Shown here piece after piece: positions 6,001-8,415 of a stretch of 8,415 bases of DNA. The DNA is from Candidatus Omnitrophota bacterium. Its GTDB lineage: Bacteria > Omnitrophota > Gorgyraeia > Gygaellales > JAHJCI01. How positions within the stretch are numbered: the stretch's first letter is position 1; every line of letters starts with the position of its first letter. The stretch lies in the NCBI GenBank assembly GCA_016783355.1, contig JADHWR010000051.1, forward strand, positions 1 through 8,415, in the 5' to 3' direction. The translations under genes were made by a program, and so were the position numbers. The notes beneath the pieces were generated by a model. That model was not told the origin of the DNA and ran no database searches. It worked only from the letters and a program-made list of their open reading frames with translations.

Positions 6001-8415
6001 TTATGGTGAAAGGCGCTGAGGTAATGGCTCTGAGCGACTTATTATAATAACCAACTCGATAACCTTGGGCTTGAAGAAGATAGGTCATATGAATATCCTC
6101 AGGAAAATCGCGGTCAATAATAACCCCGTCCATTAACTCCATATATTCCTTAGTAGAATAAACACTACAAGCCCCGGGAATAACAATAGCTTGTCCTCTC
6201 CATCCTAATAACCGCCTTAGCATCATACTGTTGGAGTATTCAAGTGCCTGAATCTTAGAAAGGATTCCCTTTTGTGCTGGCCGTAGTGGCAAGGCCAATC
6301 CAACAAATCCACAAGAATCCTTGTAATCAACCACTGCCTGGATTGCCTCCTTTACAGAATTGTATCCTTCTACCGGCTCAAGGAAAGTATCCGCATCAGT
6401 CAATACTATATTCTCAGGAAGCTTGTTCTCTTTCTCTAAGCAGTGTAGGGCAGTCCTTATTGCACCAATCTTGCGGCCATTTTGCGGACAATAAATTACC
6501 TTAATCTTTCCCCTTGCCTTCCAGGCCTTAAGAATCTGAACAGTAATGTTGTCAGTAGAGCCGTCATCAACAAAAATAACCCTATCCAAATACCCCAATT
6601 CTTCTACCTTTTTCAAAATCCCCTCTAATTCCTCACCTTCATTGTAAACAGGAGTTATGATTACGTAATCTTTACCACTGGTGGTTTCACGCTTTATCTT
6701 GTCTGGGGCGCGGATTTGATTTTGTCTTCTTAATAATCTACTCTTTAAGGCCCTGATATCCTGCCATAACCTCTGGCAGTTTACGCTATATCCGCCATCT
6801 TTAACCCAGTTCTTATTGATTAAGCCTAATAGTGCGGCGATGGGGTTAAACCCACAGCCAAAATAAACTGTGCGGTTGGCTTCAAAGTTCGGATTTCGGG
6901 CAACATGAATTACGGAATTTTCATCGTACCAGACGAGCTCTCCTCTTTTTTCATATTCCTCTAAGAGTTTTCTAAGTATCTCAATATATTTTAGATACCC
7001 ATTATTAATAAACCACGCCTTGCCTATATCAAAGGCGTTGCCCGTGGTATGCATACTATTCTTTGCTATAATGGGCACATTCAGCTCATCGCCATTCTTA
7101 ACTCTCTCGATTAATTTATCTTGAGCTTCTTTCGGTCTAATGGCACTAGTAATAAGCAAGAAGATAAATCTTTCTATCCCATCTTTATCTTTTGCCGTTA
7201 TTGACAAGCCTTCTTTTTCTAATCTCCTTTGGAATTCTAAACTAAGCTTCTCTAATAGTTCTAAAGTCTCTTTGGTGAGATATGGGGGATTATTGTGTTT
7301 GGATGAGAATAGGTAGGTCTTTGCTATATTTTTATCAGTAATCGGCCTTGTTAGTTCACCAACCAGAATGGCTTTTTCAATTTCTTCAAAAGTATCGTAT
7401 TTTTTACTTCCTGAATTTTGTATTTGTTCAATCCTATGCTTTATTCTAATATTGGAAATATTTAAAGGCGGATCTTTATTGTTTGTATCTCTGCGAGAAG
7501 CAGGAATAATTAAATCCCCTATTCTTTCATATACTTTATCTATTGGTTTATCTTTTTGCTCAGGTGATTCCTTATTAGGTAATCCTAATGGCCCGTGTGC
7601 TCTTTTAAGTCGCCTGTTCTTGCTTAATTCACCACGGTATAAAGATGTCCGGGCAGTGCAGGGCTCTTTTGTGGGTTCAATGTAATAAGCAAGCTTACTG
7701 CCTGAGGCAAATATCTTATCTTCGGATAGACTCCATCCCTGCCTTAACCAGAATTTCTCTGTATTGTCTCTGGGGCAGCCATAAATATATTTATAGCCCA
7801 AACCTTTAAGAAGTTCTGCTAAGGCCTTATATAAAACCGAGCCTATTCCATTCCCGCGCAGAGAAAGAGGTACAATCGTAATCCATTCCAGGAATACTGC
7901 TTCCTTATAATATGTTTCATCAGCATGCTTGATTGGATAAATCGTGGCTTTCGCAATTTCTCTTCCCCCTTCATCTCTAATAACTATATCTAAAATATTC
8001 TCTTTAAGATGGGATCTGCCATATTCACCTATATCAATAAGCAGCCTTAAACCAGTTATTCTTTCTACGGCATCGAGAATTCTAAAAAGTTTTCTCAGTC
8101 TCAGGTAATTGTCTCCTAAGTAGAATAACTCACCAGATTCCCGTGTTTGCTTTAACCTCTTTATATTCTCTATAAGTTCACTAAGTCTTAAATTTTGTTC
8201 GCCAGATATAAGGCCTTGGAGTTCTCTAATTAGGTAATGGGCTTTAAGAGAAGAGTGGGCAACATTTAACCACCTGCTTATCCATGCTTTCCTTTGTGCA
8301 GGAAGCAACTGTTCAATCTGTTGTAATTCGTAAGAGGAATCATTATGAGCATCTAAATAGGCGTGGGCAATCTCGTGGAAGAGTGCCGCAGGATTTTTGA
8401 TAAGATAATTGGAGA
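1..8415 (-). CDS. Internal part of a giant multi-domain envelope protein, open at both ends
   Basis: A single minus-strand frame (complete codons from base 8413 down to base 2) runs through the entire window with no stop codon, giving 2,804 residues of one polypeptide with neither end present. The translation is protein-like nearly throughout. In order it has a zincin motif, a GNAT fold, an M15-type peptidase-like domain, a processive GT2 glycosyltransferase, a helical region, a PTS enzyme I-like PEP-binding region, a coiled-coil and membrane stalk with an internal repeat, a lytic transglycosylase and a membrane-anchored helical tail. Motifs from different families all fall in the same frame, so this is not a chain of separate genes. 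I see no in-frame stop, no spacer and no convincing internal ribosome binding site. The likely role is in building or cutting cell wall or surface polymer. The architecture recalls the giant genes of Candidatus Omnitrophota. Function of the whole is unknown. An assembly artefact joining genes is unlikely but cannot be excluded from sequence alone. Confidence 0.96.
2..673 (-). other. C-terminal part in window: signal-like segment, membrane helix, helical tail
   Basis: Residues about 2581-2804. A second internal segment with signal-peptide form, LLKSILIILVAASILFANNS continuing to PLLAAE (bases about 572-655), is followed some 25 residues later by a membrane helix LPYIIIGGIGLIALVIAGV with a basic flank RHWITKRR (bases about 445-525). 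Then a charged helical tail runs from ERYGKVIELTEEAITKES to AQDAIDKAQTDIEGAEN and ends in a weak third copy of the YCxW repeat (EYCSWIKKLSIKAKR, bases about 170-214). The last 50 residues (from YDYPELFRNPPNGNNHHF to the window edge) are Pro/Gly/Phe-rich and match nothing I know. The frame is still open at base 2. No enzymatic motif is visible. Confidence 0.65.
674..1348 (-). other. Domain: signal-like segment plus SLT-type lytic transglycosylase
   Basis: Residues about 2356-2580, with the core at about 2435-2560 (bases about 734-1111). Lytic transglycosylases cleave the MurNAc-GlcNAc bond of peptidoglycan, leaving an anhydro end. The core shows the family signatures: catalytic Glu2447 in VNHESDY (bases 1073-1075), ERGLAQMRP (2466-2474) for the G-L-M/A-Q-I/M-x-P loop, DLALATIHV helix, and WWARHYNG (2551-2558) for the terminal A-x-x-Y-N-G. 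It is preceded by IVIKTLSFVLLIPLLSLNML and LGFFSARAFA (about 2356-2385), which has the basic-hydrophobic-AxA form of a signal peptide although it lies deep inside the protein and has no start codon. All key residues are present, so activity is plausible. The domain must act outside the cytoplasmic membrane. The GLAQM loop is preceded by an extra Cys/Gly-rich insert (YLYCGRRGDERG). Confidence 0.85.
1347..1408. repeat. Direct repeat, downstream copy in protein order (62 bp)
   Basis: This is the partner of bases 1923-1984, with one mismatch in 62. It lies just before the signal-like segment of the lytic transglycosylase module, in the same reading frame as the other copy. Confidence 0.95.
1349..1924 (-). 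other. Hydrophobic stalk segment between the two near-identical repeats
   Basis: Residues about 2164-2355. The stretch after the first repeat copy is a long glycine- and valine-rich hydrophobic region (about 2164-2210, bases about 1780-1924), long enough for two membrane helices (MIVASVGFTGLVALGTGL, then LPVLAGLGVIGVGSSVILAV). A polar part follows (GGGAVPAEREQKQLWQILKQ), then a second hydrophobic segment EVAIVTTITILIIGLKLI (bases about 1577-1632), a basic amphipathic stretch (KSAATKAANKIFPQSRK) and finally the second copy of KAKIDEIGRKEAAQAPPAKG. No catalytic motif is visible. It looks like a membrane-anchoring unit duplicated or inserted by recombination between the flanking repeats; its length from repeat to repeat is 192 codons. 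Confidence 0.65.
1923..1984. repeat. Direct repeat, upstream copy in protein order (62 bp)
   Basis: These 62 bases match bases 1347-1408 at 61 of 62 positions (the single difference is T at 1964 against C at 1388). The copies are exactly 576 bp (192 codons) apart and in the same frame. Both encode AKIDEIGRKEAAQAPPAKG, ending just before a hydrophobic segment. Similarity continues more weakly on the high-coordinate side of each copy (bases 1985-2003 and 1409-1427). Near-identity at silent positions suggests recent duplication or ongoing gene conversion. Confidence 0.95.
1925..2668 (-). other. Coiled-coil stalk with one membrane helix and second YC helical repeat
   Basis: Residues about 1916-2163. 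It starts with charged helices (SLPKAEELNQDASVLIKRI, then REVEEKYLERFGFQQASS and TREEAEKERLRLL). A moderately hydrophobic stretch RSVMPLLATYSFAVESS follows, then a clear membrane helix APLFINIAYIILAIAGIFSF continuing to VSVLVEDYI (about residues 2035-2066, bases about 2215-2312). After it another coiled coil begins (ADQTKQAAGANQQRLANKLL), leading to ENYCYCAEKRIKEAKAKIDE (from 2131) and the Ala/Pro-rich end IGRKEAAQAPPAKG. No enzyme motif is present. The likely role is to connect and anchor the upstream PEP-binding region and the downstream wall-lytic domain. Confidence 0.7.
1970..2025. repeat. Diverged in-frame repeat encoding ENYCYCAEKRIKEAKAKI
   Basis: This is the partner of bases 5393-5448. 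It overlaps the start of the 62-bp direct repeat at 1923-1984, so the two repeat families are joined here into one longer unit: an ENYC helix followed by the AQAPPAKG tail. Confidence 0.85.
2669..3928 (-). other. Domain: PTS enzyme I / PEP-utilising-enzyme-like region with altered phosphohistidine loop
   Basis: Residues about 1496-1915. Enzyme I takes phosphate from PEP onto a swivel-domain histidine and passes it to HPr. The order of motifs follows enzyme I: swivel start DDVPVVLVIFGNITPSQL, then GG (1526-1527), then the TIM-barrel signatures VGLVRSEL (Arg1659), IIIRTLD (Arg1696), FPHISDSEDV, FMVE, INIGTNDL (Asp1822), SINRDDP and CVCGSLAS (Cys1869), which correspond to the PEP- and magnesium-binding residues and the active-site cysteine of enzyme I. 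The phosphohistidine loop is abnormal: instead of GG-x-T-S-H-T the sequence has GGLCNFGSTIGHLGEG, with no His at the expected place (nearest is His1537). The arginine of the NPFLG-x-R motif also appears to be lost (TGFNFYR). PEP binding may remain while normal phosphotransfer is doubtful. A sensor, scaffold or repurposed lyase role is possible. Recognition of the family is fairly secure; its activity is not. Confidence 0.75.
3929..5308 (-). other. Mostly helical region of unknown function preceding the enzyme I-like region
   Basis: Residues about 1036-1495. I do not recognise a family with confidence. The first part alternates strands and helices (RLKGAVVIHAPPALQWAIRKF, then VRVFAANLPAEDIILIF and GLKKSLVHEASALARNSDEF at about 1120-1140). 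The middle is long and helix-rich, with many Glu, Lys, Leu and Trp (YWMHVLKEQGEIDEEQ, EEEVKREIEELRDAVNWIL, then RHRRYFGIKGTLEHKKKK). The last part (FLTLKEFASKILLAI) leads straight into the swivel-like strand of the following domain. In PTS enzyme I the swivel domain is preceded by a helical HPr-binding domain of a few hundred residues, so part of this stretch could be its diverged equivalent; that is inference from position only. No transmembrane segment and no catalytic motif is visible. Confidence 0.5.
5309..5623 (-). other. Charged helical segment with first copy of a YCxW helical repeat
   Basis: Residues about 931-1035. Directly after the GT2 membrane helices comes a strongly charged, alanine- and lysine-rich stretch predicted to be coiled coil (FERAEDKLKKAQDESYK, then ENYCHWAEEKVKGAKAKIN at about 990-1008). 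The ENYCxWAEEKxKxAKAKI block recurs twice more as ENYCYCAEKRIKEAKAKI near residue 2131 and in weaker form as EYCSWIKKLSIKAKR near 2734. The cysteine is kept in all three. The downstream part (LTPEAAQELEKILYQHTREALDAIGR) is also helical. It probably serves as a spacer or a protein-interaction helix. No enzymatic motif is visible. Confidence 0.65.
5393..5448. repeat. Diverged in-frame repeat encoding ENYCHWAEEKVKGAKAKI
   Basis: This stretch aligns without gaps to bases 1970-2025, matching at about 47 of 56 positions, with a perfect 15-base run (tatctttgccttggc) at one end and a perfect 14-base run (gcaataattctcaa) at the other. The offset is 3,423 bp, a multiple of three. The protein products are ENYCHWAEEKVKGAKAKI and ENYCYCAEKRIKEAKAKI. 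It lies immediately after the GT2 module. Confidence 0.85.
5624..6691 (-). other. Domain: processive family 2 glycosyltransferase with C-terminal membrane helices
   Basis: Residues about 575-930. This is a GT2 synthase of the cellulose/chitin/hyaluronan/PNAG synthase type, which polymerises sugars from nucleotide-sugar donors at the inner face of the cytoplasmic membrane. All signature residues are present in order: the N-terminal strand DYVIITPVYNEG (from 582), DDGSTD (616-621), NGRKIGAIRTAL, the metal-binding TDADT (672-676), PGACS (746-750), the catalytic-base ED (772-773) and QRMRW (810-814) as the Q-x-x-R-W acceptor motif. Hydrophobic stretches at about 838-865, 869-891 and 905-925 (bases about 5640-5905) are predicted membrane helices that would form the export channel. 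There is no membrane helix before the GT domain, unlike many stand-alone synthases. No residue looks missing, so the domain is probably active. The product polymer cannot be named; PgaC- and NodC-like proteins share these motifs. Confidence 0.93.
6869..7303 (-). other. Domain: M15 / D,D-carboxypeptidase-like zinc peptidase
   Basis: Residues about 371-515. M15-type enzymes cut peptide cross-links or stem peptides in peptidoglycan using one zinc ion. The diagnostic motif is SMHTTGNAFDI at residues 453-463 (bases 7025-7057), an exact fit to S-x-H-x-x-G-x-A-x-D, in which His455 and Asp462 are the predicted zinc ligands. About 40 residues later WYDENSVIHVA supplies Glu498 and His503 (bases 6905-6907), the usual acid/base and third ligand, although the HxH form seen in many members is reduced to a single His. 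Upstream, ITSAIRPKEAQDKL matches the 'T-S-x-x-R-s/p-x-x-x-Q' strand-turn of this fold. All likely active-site residues are present, so activity is plausible. It is followed without any membrane helix by a GT2 domain whose catalytic part should face the cytoplasm, which is hard to reconcile with a periplasmic hydrolase. Confidence 0.82.
7304..7678 (-). other. Linker region between GNAT and M15-like domains, no recognised fold
   Basis: Residues about 246-370. This stretch is rich in Lys, Arg, Asp, Glu, Asn and Pro, with few hydrophobic runs (for example KESPEQKDKPIDK and NNKDPPLNISN). It contains no motif that I recognise. The composition suggests a flexible, partly disordered connector. A short segment KYDTFEEIEKAILVGELTR near residues 325-345 may be helical, and the following residues up to KHNNPP may belong to the N-terminal edge of the M15-like domain. 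The frame stays open and codon content is similar to its neighbours, so it is part of the same protein. Confidence 0.6.
7679..8062 (-). other. Domain: GNAT-type N-acetyltransferase fold
   Basis: Residues about 118-245. GNAT enzymes move an acetyl group from acetyl-CoA to an amine. The sequence shows the expected order: strand-rich start (DIVIRDEGGREIAKATIY), then FLEWITIVPLSLRGNGIGS, where RGNGIG (residues 186-191, bases 7841-7858) fits the R/Q-x-x-G-x-G/A pyrophosphate-binding loop of motif A, followed by the helix LYKALAEELLKGLG. Near the end, NTEKFWLRQGW resembles the usual N-x-x-A-x-x-F/Y-x-x-x-G-F ending of the fold. Length of about 125 residues is normal for a compact GNAT. It sits between a zincin-like region and an M15-like peptidase, so a role in modifying an envelope-related amine or a protein lysine is possible, but the acceptor substrate cannot be told from the sequence. 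Acetyl-CoA is cytoplasmic, which fits poorly with neighbouring wall hydrolases. Confidence 0.8.
8063..8413 (-). other. Domain: C-terminal part of a zincin-like metalloprotease region (HEIAH), cut by the window edge
   Basis: Residues 1-117 of the window translation. HEIAH at residues 13-17 (bases 8363-8377) matches the HExxH zinc-binding motif of zincin metallopeptidases, in which the two histidines bind zinc and the glutamate is the catalytic base. It sits in a plausible helix (NPAALFHEIAHAYLDAH). A third zinc ligand cannot be assigned, although His23, His53 and several downstream glutamates are available. The rest is charged and helical, ending near a run of Leu, Arg and Lys around residues 96-112. 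Everything upstream of the motif lies outside the window, so the family cannot be named. HExxH occurs by chance fairly often, but its position in a hydrophobic helix following NPAALF is typical of true zincins. It could also be an inactive remnant. Confidence 0.5.

Noticed and set aside
5745..6047. A 100-codon plus-strand open frame opposite the GT2 membrane region
   Set aside because: It lies antisense to well-conserved GT2 codons (QRMRW and membrane helices), shows no family motif and has no clear ribosome binding site. It is a shadow of the real gene, as are the other plus-strand frames at 1404-1676, 3594-3851, 4422-4685, 4791-5030, 5291-5497, 6274-6504 and 7368-7685.

Overview
The whole window is the inside of one very long protein-coding gene read on the minus strand. 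Reading codons backwards from base 8413 to base 2, I find no TAA, TAG or TGA in 2,804 consecutive codons. Neither the start nor the stop codon lies in the window. The encoded polypeptide is therefore longer than 2,800 residues. No other genes, RNA genes, CRISPR arrays, promoters or terminators can be supported.

Residue numbers below are window-relative: residue 1 is the codon ending at base 8413, and residue 2804 ends at base 2. From N- to C-terminus the protein contains: the end of a zincin-like region with HEIAH (residues 13-17); a GNAT acetyltransferase fold (about 118-245); a linker; an M15-type D,D-peptidase-like domain with SxHxxGxAxD (about 371-515); a processive family 2 glycosyltransferase with DDGSTD, TDADT, ED, QRMRW and membrane helices (about 575-930); a charged helical segment (931-1035); a poorly recognised mostly helical region (1036-1495); a region resembling PTS enzyme I / PEP-utilising proteins (1496-1915); a coiled-coil and membrane stalk with a near-identical internal repeat (1916-2355); a signal-peptide-like segment followed by a lytic transglycosylase (SLT) domain (2356-2580); and a second signal-like segment, a membrane helix and a helical tail (2581-2804).

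The domain set (polysaccharide synthesis, two kinds of peptidoglycan hydrolase, a metalloprotease motif, many membrane segments) points to the cell envelope. How the parts cooperate is inference. Some domains belong outside the cytoplasm (M15, SLT) and some inside (GT2 catalytic domain, PEP-binding region), so either the chain threads the membrane repeatedly or it is cut into pieces.

A prokaryote is clear from the domain types and the unbroken frame. Giant, multi-domain, envelope-type genes of this kind are best known from Candidatus Omnitrophota (former OP3) and a few other uncultured lineages. That assignment is an inference from architecture, not from a marker gene.
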